Source of the DNA: Aureimonas populi
Lineage (GTDB): Bacteria; Pseudomonadota; Alphaproteobacteria; Rhizobiales; Rhizobiaceae
Length of the DNA: 64,000 bases
Direction of reading: 5' to 3'
NCBI RefSeq assembly: GCF_017815515.1
Contig: NZ_CP072611.1
Coordinates: forward strand, 1,736,001 to 1,800,000
Shown here: positions 50,566 to 59,759 of the stretch, piece after piece
Layout of the letters: each line of letters begins with the position of its first letter
Numbering within the stretch: position 1 is the stretch's first letter
Notes under the pieces: model-generated
What the model was told of the DNA's origin: nothing
Seen by the model: the letters and a program-made list of their open reading frames with translations, nothing else
Databases searched by the model: none
Program-made: the position numbers and the translations under genes

Positions 50566-53403
50566 TCAGTGCGCCAGAACGCGCTGGGCCGGGAAGGTGA
50601 TCTCGATCAGCGTCCCTTCCCCCGGGGTGGAGGCGATGCGGAACTGGGCGCGGTTGGCCTCCACCATCGCCTTGGTCAGGGGCAGGCCGAGCCCGGTGCC
50701 GTCGCCGCGCTCCTTGCTGGCGCTGTTGACCTGCTGGAAGGGCGTGAGCGCGATCTCGATCTCCCGGTCCGTCATGCCGATGCCGCTGTCGCGGAAGCGC
50801 AGAGCCACCTCGCCATCCTGCCCGTAGCTGGTGGAGGCGACGATCTGCCCGCCGGAGGGCGTGAAGCGGATCGCGTTGGACAGGAGGTTGAGCGCGATCT
50901 GGCGCAGCGAACGCCGGTCGGCCACAACGGCGGGAATGTCGGCCGGCAGGTTGGAGCGCACGATGACGCGCTCGCGATTGGCCTGCGGCTGCATCAGCGA
51001 GACGACCTCGCTGACCACTTCGTTCAGCGACACGGCCTCGAAGGCCATCTCCACCTTGCCCGCCTCGATCTTGGAGATGTCGAGCAGGTCGTTCACGAGG
51101 TCGAGCACGTGATGGCCCGAGCGCTTGATGTCGCCCAGATACTCCATGTAGCGCTCATGGCCGAGCGGCCCGTAGGTCTCCGAGACCATCACGTCGGCGA
51201 AGCCGATGATGGCGTTGAGCGGCGTGCGAAGCTCGTGGCTGATATTGGCGAGGAAGCGGCTCTTGTGCAGGCTCGCATCCTCGGCCTGCCGGCGCGCCGC
51301 CACCAGCTCCGCCTCCACCTGCTTCCAATGCGCCATGTCGCGCAGCACCACGCACCAGCCGCGCTCGCCCGACAGGCGCCCCACCGTGACGAAGAGCGGA
51401 ATGGTGCCGCGCCCGGCCACCTCCGCCGTCACCTCGCGCCCGTCGTTGAGGATGCCGGCCAGCCCCTCCTCGCGCATCGCGTCGAGATAGTCGCGCGCGC
51501 TGCGCCGGCTTTCGGGCGCGAGGAGATCGGCGAAATGCGCGCCTTCCAGATTGCCCTCCGAAGCGCCGAACATGGCCTCGGCCGAGCCGTTCATGGAGCG
51601 GATATGCCCCTCCGGGTCGAGCAGGAGAACGCCGTCCGTCGCGGTGTCGAGAACGGCGCGAAGCTCCTCCACCTCCTCGCGCAGATGCTCCGCATCGCCC
51701 TCGCCAGGCTCCGGCGTCGCCGGCTGGAAGGTGAAGATCAGGCAGGAGCGCGCGGAAAGGGTGAGGCGGCGCATCTGCACGCGTGCGCGGACCTGCGAGC
51801 CATCGGCGCGGCGAAGGCCGAGATCGGGCGCATCCTCGCCCTCGCTCCCCTCCACGAACAGCGCGTCGATGCCGCCGGCCGCGCGCAGCGCCTCGACATT
51901 GCCGTAGAGGGTGAAGTCGAGAAATTCCTCGCTGGCGAAGACGATTTCCCCCCGCAGCTCCACCAGCACGGGAAGGGGAATGGCGCTAAGGAGCGCCAGC
52001 GCGTCGGCCGGCAGGCCCGGCGCGGCCTCGCGCGGGGCGGGCGCGGGCGCCTCCGCACCCGGCGCAAGCTCCTGCCCGATGGCGTGGAAGGCGTCCCGCT
52101 CGGCCGGCGAAAGGAGGTCGCGCGCCCGGCGGCGCTCGTCCATGCGCTTGCGGGCGGGCGCTTCCTCCTCGCCGGGCGGCTCGCTGCGGCGGCCGAAGGG
52201 CAGCTCCGGCACCATCGGCTCCTGCGCCTCTCGCGCAAAAGCCTCGAGCAGCGCTTCGGTCTCCTCCGGCGAGTCCGCCTCCTCCCACAGGCCGCTGGAC
52301 AGCATTTGCCCGATGCCCTCGGGATCGGCCACGCTTTCGGCCGGCCGTACCACGCCGAAGCCGCGAAACCCCTCGAACACGCGCTCGCGGCCGTAGACGG
52401 GCAGGGCGGCCAGCTCCACCGGCACCTTCCGGTCCGTGCCCTGCACGGGCCACAGGACGGTGCGCCCCGCAAAGGTCTCGCGCCGCTCCAGAAGGCGGCC
52501 GATCTCGCCGGTCTGGTCGAACCCGTAGGCGCGCGCCACCTCGGCGAAGGGAACCCCCTCGACATCGGATGCGAGCGGGCCGACCACGGCGGCAAGCTCG
52601 GCCGGCAGGGCGCGGAAGCATCCCGAAGCGTCGATCTGCCAGACGAAGCGCACCGGCTCGCCGTCCAGCGGCGAGGGCGCGAAGTCGGGCTCCTCGTCGC
52701 TTCCGGGCTCGCTCGCCTGATTTTCCGCCTCCTGCCGGTCGCGCCAGCGCGTCAGCAGGCTGGCGACGGGCGTGGCAGCCGCCGGTTCGGCTTCGGCCGG
52801 CGCCGCGCTTGCGGAAAGCCGCGCGAAGGCGAGTCCCGCGCCCACGCGCCAGAATTCCAGGCCCGATTCGGCCTCCCGTTCATGCGTCGCATCCGACTGG
52901 AGAAAGCGGGCAAGGGCTTCTGCGATGTCCGGTCCCGGCTCCTCCGGCCATTCCTCGGCGGCGGCCAGCGTTCCCTCGGCCGAAAGGACCGCGACGGCCG
53001 CGCCGGGCTCGCGCCGCGCCTCGGCCAGGAGGCGGGCGGCCAGCTCGACGGGTTTCTCGGGCCGGTGCATGGGAACGGGCGCGGTGAGGAGGGCGACGGG
53101 CGAAGCCGGCCCGATCACGTCCATCAGGAGATGGGCGGTCGTCCACACCTCCAGTCCCTCGGCCCCGCCCTTCAGGCGCAGCATGGCCTCGCCGTCCGCC
53201 TCGAGAATCGGCGCCACGGCGCGGATCCGCCGCCCTGCGCCCATGGCCGGCAGCGGGGTGGGCGTCTGCGCGTCGCCATGACCCTCCAGGCCCAGCAGCA
53301 CCGCGCCCATCGAGTTGGCGAAGAGGACGCCCTCCAGATCCGGCGTCAGCACCACCACGGCACGCGCGGCCTCGTTGGCGGCGCGAACCTCCTGGGAAGC
53401 CAT
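50566..53403 (-). CDS. Cytoplasmic PAS sensor histidine kinase, PdhS-like
   Basis: A 945-residue soluble kinase resembling the PleC/DivJ/PdhS cell-cycle group of alphaproteobacteria. No membrane segment is seen. The sensory part has several PAS-like modules, e.g. LSAIPLPVLVELRGEIVFAS and LDTATDGVLLLDPEGHIRSM. The kinase core has the H box FLANISHELRTPLNAIIGFA, then YGPLGHERYMEYLGDIKRSG and DLLDISKIEAGKVEMAFE, and HATPase boxes NLLSNAIRFTPSGG, FRDSGIGMTDREI and GDGTGLGLPLTK. The tail ITFPAQRVL is typical of PdhS. I chose ATG 53403; upstream TTG codons in frame near 53436 could extend it. It probably feeds the DivK/CtrA network. Confidence 0.82.
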   Translation of the reverse strand: MASQEVRAANEAARAVVVLTPDLEGVLFANSMGAVLLGLEGHGDAQTPTPLPAMGAGRRIRAVAPILEADGEAMLRLKGGAEGLEVWTTAHLLMDVIGPASPVALLTAPVPMHRPEKPVELAARLLAEARREPGAAVAVLSAEGTLAAAEEWPEEPGPDIAEALARFLQSDATHEREAESGLEFWRVGAGLAFARLSASAAPAEAEPAAATPVASLLTRWRDRQEAENQASEPGSDEEPDFAPSPLDGEPVRFVWQIDASGCFRALPAELAAVVGPLASDVEGVPFAEVARAYGFDQTGEIGRLLERRETFAGRTVLWPVQGTDRKVPVELAALPVYGRERVFEGFRGFGVVRPAESVADPEGIGQMLSSGLWEEADSPEETEALLEAFAREAQEPMVPELPFGRRSEPPGEEEAPARKRMDERRRARDLLSPAERDAFHAIGQELAPGAEAPAPAPREAAPGLPADALALLSAIPLPVLVELRGEIVFASEEFLDFTLYGNVEALRAAGGIDALFVEGSEGEDAPDLGLRRADGSQVRARVQMRRLTLSARSCLIFTFQPATPEPGEGDAEHLREEVEELRAVLDTATDGVLLLDPEGHIRSMNGSAEAMFGASEGNLEGAHFADLLAPESRRSARDYLDAMREEGLAGILNDGREVTAEVAGRGTIPLFVTVGRLSGERGWCVVLRDMAHWKQVEAELVAARRQAEDASLHKSRFLANISHELRTPLNAIIGFADVMVSETYGPLGHERYMEYLGDIKRSGHHVLDLVNDLLDISKIEAGKVEMAFEAVSLNEVVSEVVSLMQPQANRERVIVRSNLPADIPAVVADRRSLRQIALNLLSNAIRFTPSGGQIVASTSYGQDGEVALRFRDSGIGMTDREIEIALTPFQQVNSASKERGDGTGLGLPLTKAMVEANRAQFRIASTPGEGTLIEITFPAQRVLAH

Positions 53404-53637
53404 GATGTCGAGCGTGGTGAGGGCCAACGCGCTCAAATCCTCTGTGCGGCCGGGCCCCGCGCCATGCGCCGGGCCGTTGGTTGATGAAACGTTAATAGGC
53501 CGTAGAGGCGAACAAATCCAGAATGATGCGGGGGCCGCGGCGGCAAACACGGCAAAAGGGTTAACGCGGCGCTCCCCGACTTGCCGGCCGTCCGGTTCCG
53601 GCTCACATTCCCGGCGGGAAACGGTGAGGAGACAGTC

Positions 53638-54162
53638 ATGGCCGAGGAAAAGAACAGGGGCAAGCCGCAGGATGCGTTGCGCGATGCGGCCGAGCAGGCC
53701 GCGCGGGCCTTCCGCGATGCGACGGACCCCGAGCGCGTGGCCCAGGCGCAGGCCGCCATGGGGCTCGATCCGGCCAGGATGCAGGAAACGCTGCGCATGA
53801 TGGCGGAGCGCGCGCAGGAGCAGTCCAGGGACGCGTATGACCGGGTGAAAGCCGCGGCGGAGGAAGCCGGCAAGGCGATGGAGACGACGGTGGAGAGCGC
53901 CCATGGCGGCTCGCTGACGCTTTCCAGGAAGGCGATCGAGGCCATGCGCACCAATGCGGAGATGGGCTTTACGCATCTGGAGAAGCTCGCGGCCGTCAAG
54001 TCGCTCTCCGAACTGATCGAACTGCAGACGAGCTATGTCCGCCGCCAGATCGAGACGGCGGCCGAGCAGGCGCGGGAGATGCAGGCGCTGTCGAGGTCCG
54101 TGGCGCAGGACATGCTGCGCCCCGCGCGCGAGGCGGCCGACAAGATGCGCGAGCGCGACTGA
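53638..54162 (+). CDS. Phasin family protein
   Basis: A 174-residue amphipathic helical protein of the Phasin_2 type that coats polyhydroxyalkanoate granules or acts as a small structural chaperone. The segments SAHGGSLTLSRKAIEAMRTN, AVKSLSELIELQTSYVRRQI and QARELQ-like QAREMQALSRSVAQDM match the family. Start ATG 53638 follows GAGGAGA. A monocistronic unit: own promoter gap of about 230 bp upstream and a strong hairpin downstream. No PHA synthase gene is in the window. Confidence 0.9.
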   Translation: MAEEKNRGKPQDALRDAAEQAARAFRDATDPERVAQAQAAMGLDPARMQETLRMMAERAQEQSRDAYDRVKAAAEEAGKAMETTVESAHGGSLTLSRKAIEAMRTNAEMGFTHLEKLAAVKSLSELIELQTSYVRRQIETAAEQAREMQALSRSVAQDMLRPAREAADKMRERD

Positions 54163-54164
54163 CA

Positions 54165-54209
54165 CGCGTCCGGGCGCAAGCTCCCTCTTGCGGCTTGCGC
54201 CCGGACGCG
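54165..54209 (+). terminator. 16-bp perfect hairpin after the phasin gene
   Basis: Arms CGCGTCCGGGCGCAAG (54165-54180) and CTTGCGCCCGGACGCG (54194-54209) with a 13-base loop begin two bases after the stop codon. Followed by AAAGAATTTAT. Very stable; ends the phasin transcript before tRNA-His. Confidence 0.75.
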
Positions 54210-54262
54210 AAAGAATTTATCTGGACCCTCGTGGCGGCGCGGTTCGCGCCTTCGCAAGGCTT

Positions 54263-54339
<77 letters not shown>

Positions 54340-54342
54340 TTC

Positions 54343-55914
54343 CTATTTCCTGAAAAGATCGTCCTGCCCCGCCGGGGCCGGCTGGCGACGGCGTTGTGTG
54401 GGCTTTGCGGCGGAAGGCTTGCCAGCCGCGATGGCGGAGCGGCGGCGGCGGCCGGCGAACTCCACCTCGAAGGCCATTCCGGGCTGCAATTCGTCCGGGT
54501 TCGTGACGGGCCTGTCGTCCTCGCCCCGGATGATGGCATAGCCTCGCTCCAGCACGCGGCGCGGGTCGAGGCTGCCGGCCATCCGCCACGCCGTGTCGAC
54601 GCGCTCGGTGCGCCGGGCGAGCGCGCGCTCCGTGGTCTGGATGAGCCGCGCTTCCAGAAACTGGAGATGGCGGCGGGCCTCCTGCGAGCGGGATGCCACG
54701 ATTCGCGGGTTCAGCACCCCGTCCAGCCGCGACAGCGCCTGCCGGCGGCGCCAGAGGATTTGCGTCAGCCCATGCAGGGCGCCCGATTCCGCGTGCCGCA
54801 GCGCGCCGCGCCGGTCGCGCAGGAGCGCCTCGAGTCGGTCGAGCTGGAGGCGCGCGGCCGATTCGGCGAACCGGTGGCGGCGCCCGGTCTGGACCTCGCG
54901 CAGGGCGCGGTCGAGGCCGGCCGCCGCCTCGTCCAGCCGGCGGCGGGGCAGCCCCAGCAGCATGTCGGGCGAGGGAAGCGCCCGGCCGAGCGCGAGCAGC
55001 GTGCGGCGCTGCTCGACGAGCGAGCGCGAGAGCGCCGCGTCGTGGCGCGCGTGGCAGGCGGCCAGCGAGGCCAGAAGCTCGGAGCGCACGGGCACCGCCA
55101 TCTCGGCCGCGCCCGTGGGGGTGGGCGCGCGGCGGTCGGCCGCGTGGTCGATCAGCGTCCAGTCCGTCTCGTGGCCGACGGCGGAGATGAGCGGGATGGC
55201 CGATGCGGCGGCCGCGCGCACCACGGCCTCGTCGTTGAATCCCCAGAGGTCTTCCAGGCTGCCGCCGCCCCGCGCCACGATGAGGAGGTCCGGGCGCGGA
55301 ACGGGCCCGCGGGCCTCCAGCGCGTTGAATCCCTCGATGGCGGCCGCGACCTCGGCGCCCGAACTCTCCCCCTGCACCCGAACCGGCCAGACGAGGACGC
55401 GCACGGGAAACCGGTCCGCGATGCGGTGGCAGATGTCCCGGATCACCGCGCCGGTCGGGGAGGTCACCACCCCGATGACGCGCGGCAGGAAGGGCAGGGG
55501 GCGCTTGCGCTCGCGCGCAAACAGCCCCTCGGCCTCCAGCTTGAGCCGGCGCTCGTTGAGAAGCGCCATCAGCGCGCCCGCGCCGGCCGGCTTCAAATCC
55601 TCGATGACGATCTGGTACTTCGACGAGCCCGGATAGGTCGTCAGCCTGCCGGTGGCGATGACCTCAAGCCCCTCCTCCGGCTTGAAGGCCAGCTTCTGGA
55701 AGGAGGTGCGCCAGACGACCGCCTCCAGCCGCGCGCGCTCGTCCTTCAGCGCGAAATAGGCGTGGCCCGAGGCGTGCGGGCCGCGATAGCCGGAAATCTC
55801 CCCGCGCACGCGAACATGGCCGAAATTGTCCTCGACCGTGCGCTTCAGCGCGCCGGAGAGTTCGGAAACCGAATATTCGGTGGCGTTCGTCGCTGGGGTC
55901 TCGGCAAGGCTCAT
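54343..55914 (-). CDS. xseA: Exodeoxyribonuclease VII large subunit
   Basis: A 523-residue catalytic subunit of ExoVII, which degrades single-stranded DNA from both ends with XseB. The N-terminal OB fold is YSVSELSGALKRTVEDNFGH, then VRVRGEISGYRGPHASGHAY. Catalytic region motifs: IGVVTSPTGAVIRDICHRIA, RPDLLIVARGGGSLEDLWGF, and ISAVGHETDWTLIDHAADRR, then APTPTGAAEMAVP. A central coiled coil follows. The C-terminal RVLERGYAIIRGEDDRPVTN is canonical, with a basic tail. The stop lies three bases from the convergent tRNA-His. Confidence 0.96.
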   Translation of the reverse strand: MSLAETPATNATEYSVSELSGALKRTVEDNFGHVRVRGEISGYRGPHASGHAYFALKDERARLEAVVWRTSFQKLAFKPEEGLEVIATGRLTTYPGSSKYQIVIEDLKPAGAGALMALLNERRLKLEAEGLFARERKRPLPFLPRVIGVVTSPTGAVIRDICHRIADRFPVRVLVWPVRVQGESSGAEVAAAIEGFNALEARGPVPRPDLLIVARGGGSLEDLWGFNDEAVVRAAAASAIPLISAVGHETDWTLIDHAADRRAPTPTGAAEMAVPVRSELLASLAACHARHDAALSRSLVEQRRTLLALGRALPSPDMLLGLPRRRLDEAAAGLDRALREVQTGRRHRFAESAARLQLDRLEALLRDRRGALRHAESGALHGLTQILWRRRQALSRLDGVLNPRIVASRSQEARRHLQFLEARLIQTTERALARRTERVDTAWRMAGSLDPRRVLERGYAIIRGEDDRPVTNPDELQPGMAFEVEFAGRRRRSAIAAGKPSAAKPTQRRRQPAPAGQDDLFRK

Positions 55915-55957
55915 GCCGCTATTTGGGGAAGGGCGGGCGCGGCGGTCAAGCCGGGCC

Positions 55958-56923
55958 TCACCACGCGCCGGCCGCCACTGCCGCCGGGCGGGTTCGCGCC
56001 GGGCGCACGCAGCGCGTCTCCGGCACGTCGCCCTCGCCCTCCACCCGGGCGGGCGGCACGAGGTTCTGCAGGCTCTCGCGGATATGGTCCACCAGGGCGC
56101 CGACGACCGGCGTATCGCTGTTCTTGCCGCGCATCACCGCGATCTCGGCATCGGGCAGGCGCGGGAATCCCTCCGCCTCGCCCAGAACCCTCATGCCGGG
56201 CCGCAGCGCGCATTCGGGCAGAACGCTGACGGCCAGTCCGGCCAGCACGGCCGACGTCACGATCTGCGCCGACCAGCTGGTGAACAGGATGCGGTGCTCG
56301 CGCCCCGCCGCGTTCAGCGCGTCGATGCCCTGCCGGCGCCAGTTGCAGTCCGCCCGCCCGATGGCCAGCGGCAGGACCCTCTCCTCATGGGTGGAGTGCG
56401 AGGCGGATGTGACGAAGTGCAGCGGCTCGCGCCGCACGATCTCGGACCAGGCATGGGTCTTGGACGGGCAGACGAGGGCGACGTCCAGATGCCCCTTCTC
56501 CACATGCTCCACGAGGCTCGATGTCGTCTCGCAGGCGATCTGCAGTTCGACGCGCGGATTGGTGCGCACGAAGCGCGCCATGATCTCGGGCAGGAAGCGC
56601 TCGGCATAGTCGTCGGGCAGGCCGATGCGCACATGCCCGGCGATATGGGTCTCATCGAAGGCCGTCAGCGTTTCCTGGCTCAGCGCCAGCATCCGCCGGG
56701 CATAGGTCAGGAGGCGCGCACCAGCCTCGGTCAGGCGCACCGCGCGCCCGCCGCGCTCGAACAGCTCGGTGCCCAGCCGCTCTTCCAGCCGCCGCACCTG
56801 CATGGAGACGGCCGACTGCGTCTTGAACACCTCGTCGGCCGCGCGCGTGAAGCTGCCCGAATCCACCACGGCGGCGAAGGTGCGAAGCTGGTCGAGATCG
56901 AGCGGCGCGGCCATGGCTGCCAT
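55958..56923 (-). CDS. LysR family transcriptional regulator
   Basis: A 321-residue LTTR. The winged HTH is LDLDQLRTFAAVVDSGSFTR, then AADEVFKTQSAVSMQVRRLE and ERLGTELFERGGRAVRLTEA. The effector domain starts at GHVRIGLPDDYAERFLPEIM. I chose ATG 56923; a Met three codons later is equally possible. The C-terminal 25 residues are Pro/Arg-rich. Divergent from a DUF1127 gene across 165 bp that includes A+T-rich DNA (TTAGATTATGAACATTCG near 56944), a likely LTTR control region. Target unknown. Confidence 0.9.
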   Translation of the reverse strand: MAAMAAPLDLDQLRTFAAVVDSGSFTRAADEVFKTQSAVSMQVRRLEERLGTELFERGGRAVRLTEAGARLLTYARRMLALSQETLTAFDETHIAGHVRIGLPDDYAERFLPEIMARFVRTNPRVELQIACETTSSLVEHVEKGHLDVALVCPSKTHAWSEIVRREPLHFVTSASHSTHEERVLPLAIGRADCNWRRQGIDALNAAGREHRILFTSWSAQIVTSAVLAGLAVSVLPECALRPGMRVLGEAEGFPRLPDAEIAVMRGKNSDTPVVGALVDHIRESLQNLVPPARVEGEGDVPETRCVRPARTRPAAVAAGAW

Positions 56924-57088
56924 CCATCGGTTTCGTTGATGGCTTAGATTATGAACATTCGTTGGTCTGATCAAGCGGTGCGGCGTATCTCCTTGTTCGT
57001 CAGGACGACGGACAGGCGCTTCGAGCCTCGCGGGGACCCATCTCGCGCGGCAACGCCCCTCCCTTGTCCATCGCGAAGGAGACGAACG

Positions 57089-57352
57089 ATGAGTGTGATA
57101 TCCAGGGAAGGCGCCTGCGACGGCGAGATCGGCTGGGCCGGGCGGTTGAGCATCGCCTATGCGGGGCTGCTGGCGCGTGTGAAGGCCCTGCGCAACCGGC
57201 GGGCCGCCTATTACATGGCCGACCTGCCCGACCATCTGCTGGCCGATATCGGGCTGAAGCGCGACGATGTGCACGCCGCCCTGAAGGCCGATTGGCGCGA
57301 GGACCCGACCTATGTGCTGGCCCGCACCGCCTGCCGACGGAGGAGCAACTGA
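57089..57352 (+). CDS. DUF1127 domain protein
   Basis: An 87-residue small protein with the DUF1127 core RNRRAAYYMADLPDHLLADI, then GLKRDDVHAALKAD. Many DUF1127 proteins are small, Arg-rich and linked to phosphate, polysaccharide or RNA-level regulation in Rhizobiales; the specific role here is unknown. ATG 57089 follows AAGGAGA. Monocistronic with a strong terminator, and possibly controlled by the divergent LysR protein. Confidence 0.85.
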   Translation: MSVISREGACDGEIGWAGRLSIAYAGLLARVKALRNRRAAYYMADLPDHLLADIGLKRDDVHAALKADWREDPTYVLARTACRRRSN

Positions 57353-57401
57353 AGCCCCCGCTCACGGCCGCCGCGCCGATGAAGCGACCCCGCCGAAGCT
57401 G

Positions 57402-57433
57402 AACCGCCGCAAGTCCTGCTTGCGGCGGTTTTT
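57402..57433 (+). terminator. Rho-independent terminator after the DUF1127 gene
   Basis: Stem AACCGCCGCAAG (57402-57413), loop TCCTG, stem CTTGCGGCGGTT (57419-57430), then TTT C. Twelve perfect pairs and a T-run. It also ends the convergent CNNM/CBS gene, which stops three bases beyond. Confidence 0.9.
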
Positions 57434-57435
57434 CG

Positions 57436-58743
57436 TTATTCGCCCTGCGTCTCGGCCGCGTCCCCGATGCGGGTCGCCAGGATCTTGTCGACGCGCCGCC
57501 CGTCGAGATCCACCACCTCGAAGCGCCACAGGCCGTAGTCGATGGATTCGCCCACCTCCGGGATGTGGCCGAAGCGGTCGAGGATGAAGCCGGCGAAGGT
57601 CTCGTAATCGCGCTCCTTGGGGAAGGATGCGCCCGCGAGCATCCGGTCCACCTCGTCGATCGGCATCCCGGCATCCACCAGATAGGAGCCGTCCGCGCGC
57701 TGGATGGCCGAATAGTCCTCGTCCAGCCCCTCGGGCAGGGCGCCCGCGATCGCCGCCAGAATGTCGGTGGGCGTGACGATGCCCTCGAAGGAGCCGTACT
57801 CGTCCAGCACGATCGCCACGTGGATGTTGGCCGACTGGAAGCGGTCGAGCAGCTTCAGCGCCGGCATGGATTCGTTGACGTAGAGCGGCTCGCGCAGCGC
57901 CTGGCGCAGGTCGATGCCGCCGGTGCGGCGGAACTGGTCCAGAAGCTCCTTGGCCTGGACGACGCCGATGATGTCGTCCTGCTCCTCGCCGCTGACGGGA
58001 AAGCGCGAGTGGCCGCTGCCGATGATCTCGTCGAGAATCTCCTCCGGGTCGTCGTCGATGGAGATCCAGGACACGTCGGGGCGGGGCACCATGAGCGAGC
58101 GCGCTGTCTTGTCGGCGATGCGCAGGACGCCCTCGATCATCTCGCGCTCCTTCTGCTCGAAGACGCCGCTCTGCGTGCCCTCGGCGATCATCGCCTTGAC
58201 CTCTTCCTCCGTCACCGAGCTTTCGGTGGCGCCCCCACCCCCCAGAAGCTTGGCCACGGTCTCGGTGGAGAAGCGCAGGAACCAGACCACCGGGGCGCCG
58301 ACCCGGGCGATCAAAAGCATGATGGGGGCGACGAAGACGGCGATGCGCTCGGAATTGGCCAGCGCGAAGCGCTTGGGCACCAGCTCGCCGAGGATCAGCG
58401 AGAGATAGGTGATGACGATGACGACGAGGGCGAAGGCGGTGCCCTGCGCGTAGGCGCCCACCACCGGAAGCGGGTCGAGGATCTCGGCCAGCGGCCCGGC
58501 GAAGGCCGAGCCGCCAAAGGCGCCGGCGAAGATGCCCACGAGCGTGATGCCGATCTGCACCGTGGAAAGGAAGCTCGTCGGGTCGTCCACCAGCTTCAGG
58601 GCATTGCGCGCGCCCCGGGAGCCCTCGTCGGCCATCTGCTGGAGCCGGGCCCGGCGGGAGGAGACCACCGCGAGCTCCGACATCGCGAAGAATCCATTGA
58701 GAAGAATGAGGGCGAAGACGATCAGTGCGTTGGTTAAAAGCAT
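57436..58743 (-). CDS. CNNM/DUF21-CBS-CorC_HlyC membrane protein (hemolysin family)
   Basis: A 435-residue inner-membrane protein. The DUF21/CNNM domain (about residues 1-180) starts NALIVFALILLNGFFAMSEL and contains VQIGITLVGIFAGAFGG and ILGELVPKRFALANSERIAV. Two CBS motifs follow (VPRPDVSWISIDDDPEEILD and GIVTPTDILAAIAG), then a C-terminal transporter-associated CorC_HlyC domain. Family members are implicated in Mg/Co or Na efflux; the old hemolysin name is not evidence of toxin activity. Single gene between terminator-bounded regions. Confidence 0.92.
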   Translation of the reverse strand: MLLTNALIVFALILLNGFFAMSELAVVSSRRARLQQMADEGSRGARNALKLVDDPTSFLSTVQIGITLVGIFAGAFGGSAFAGPLAEILDPLPVVGAYAQGTAFALVVIVITYLSLILGELVPKRFALANSERIAVFVAPIMLLIARVGAPVVWFLRFSTETVAKLLGGGGATESSVTEEEVKAMIAEGTQSGVFEQKEREMIEGVLRIADKTARSLMVPRPDVSWISIDDDPEEILDEIIGSGHSRFPVSGEEQDDIIGVVQAKELLDQFRRTGGIDLRQALREPLYVNESMPALKLLDRFQSANIHVAIVLDEYGSFEGIVTPTDILAAIAGALPEGLDEDYSAIQRADGSYLVDAGMPIDEVDRMLAGASFPKERDYETFAGFILDRFGHIPEVGESIDYGLWRFEVVDLDGRRVDKILATRIGDAAETQGE

Positions 58744-58856
58744 CTCGGCTCCATCGGGCGGATTCTGCCGCTCGATATCAGGCCTCCGTTAAAGCGCCCG
58801 GCATAAGGAAAAACCCGCCGGCCGGGCAGGACGGACGGGGATGGGGAATCGTGTCG

Positions 58857-59633
58857 TCAGCCGGCCTTCGGCGCATGGCGCTCGAACAGGGTCAGCATCT
58901 GGCGCATATAGGCTTCCTGGAATGCGCGCCCGGCATCTGCCGCGCCGCCCGGCGGCGTGTCCTTCCCGCGCGCGTCGGCGCTCGGCGCGGGCCGGGCGTT
59001 GCGTGCGGGGGATGTCTCGGGAAAGGGGCCTGTCATCTCGACGAAAGGATTGAGGGAGCCGAATGGCAAGAACCCCATATTCGCCGTCATCGCATCGCCG
59101 CGCAAGTCCCCAAGCCAGGGGAAGCCGCCTTTCAGCGCATCGGCGAAGAGCTGCTCGAGATAGTTCGCCTCCTGTGGCCGGTCCCGGCGTTCGCCCGTCG
59201 CCTCGCCCGGCTGGCGCCCCGTGGCGTCCCGCCAGCCGGACATGCGCATCACGGTTTCCACGGTCATGGCCGCAAGGGCGGGCATCATCCGGCGGATCGT
59301 GTCGGGGGCGACGCCGGAGAAGAGGGAAGCGTGGCGGGCCACCGCATCGCTCAACGCGCTGGTGCCGAAGAGGGCGGCCAGCATGGTAGCGCTTGCGGCC
59401 TGCGACGAGGCCCCGATGGCGCCTGCGCCGGGCGAAGGGGCGGTGAGGCCCCCGGCCAGCGCGCCCCAGGCCGAAGGGTCGGCGGCGGTGCGCCGCAGGG
59501 CAAGCAGGAAGGCGGGCGCCAGCGCGTCGGTAGTCCGGCGCATCTCCTCCTGGCTCAGGCGGAACTCGCCGCGCAGGCGGTCGGTGGCAAGGCCCCAGTC
59601 GCCGGCCGCCAGCCAGTCGAAGAAATCGGTCAT
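58857..59633 (-). CDS. DUF937 domain protein
   Basis: A 258-residue soluble protein starting at ATG 59633 (MTDFFDWLAAGDWGLATDRL) with GGGAG upstream. The DUF937-like part is LRGEFRLSQEEMRRTTDALA, FLLALRRTAADPSAWGALAG, and MLAALFGTSALSDAVARHAS, then IRRMMPALAAMTVETVMRMS. The C-terminal third is Pro/Gly-rich and ends in a helix (FQEAYMRQMLTLFERHAPKA). Function unknown. It lies downstream of gshA on the same strand with a 126-bp gap. Confidence 0.75.
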   Translation of the reverse strand: MTDFFDWLAAGDWGLATDRLRGEFRLSQEEMRRTTDALAPAFLLALRRTAADPSAWGALAGGLTAPSPGAGAIGASSQAASATMLAALFGTSALSDAVARHASLFSGVAPDTIRRMMPALAAMTVETVMRMSGWRDATGRQPGEATGERRDRPQEANYLEQLFADALKGGFPWLGDLRGDAMTANMGFLPFGSLNPFVEMTGPFPETSPARNARPAPSADARGKDTPPGGAADAGRAFQEAYMRQMLTLFERHAPKAG

Positions 59634-59759
59634 CTCCCGCTCCCAGGGCGCACGGCGCCGACGCGCCGGCCCCTCGCGGGCCGGAACAGGGAAGAATGGG
59701 GCGGCGGGGCCGTCCTGCCAAGTCGCCGTCAATGCGGCGGGCGGCGCGGCCGCCCGGCG

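Noticed and set aside
50530..53484. Long plus-strand open frame opposite the PdhS-like kinase
   Set aside because: The minus strand encodes a kinase with all catalytic boxes; the antisense product lacks any motif.
57436..58743. Hemolysin toxin
   Set aside because: Domain order CNNM-CBS-CorC indicates an ion-transport-type membrane protein; the hemolysin name is historical.
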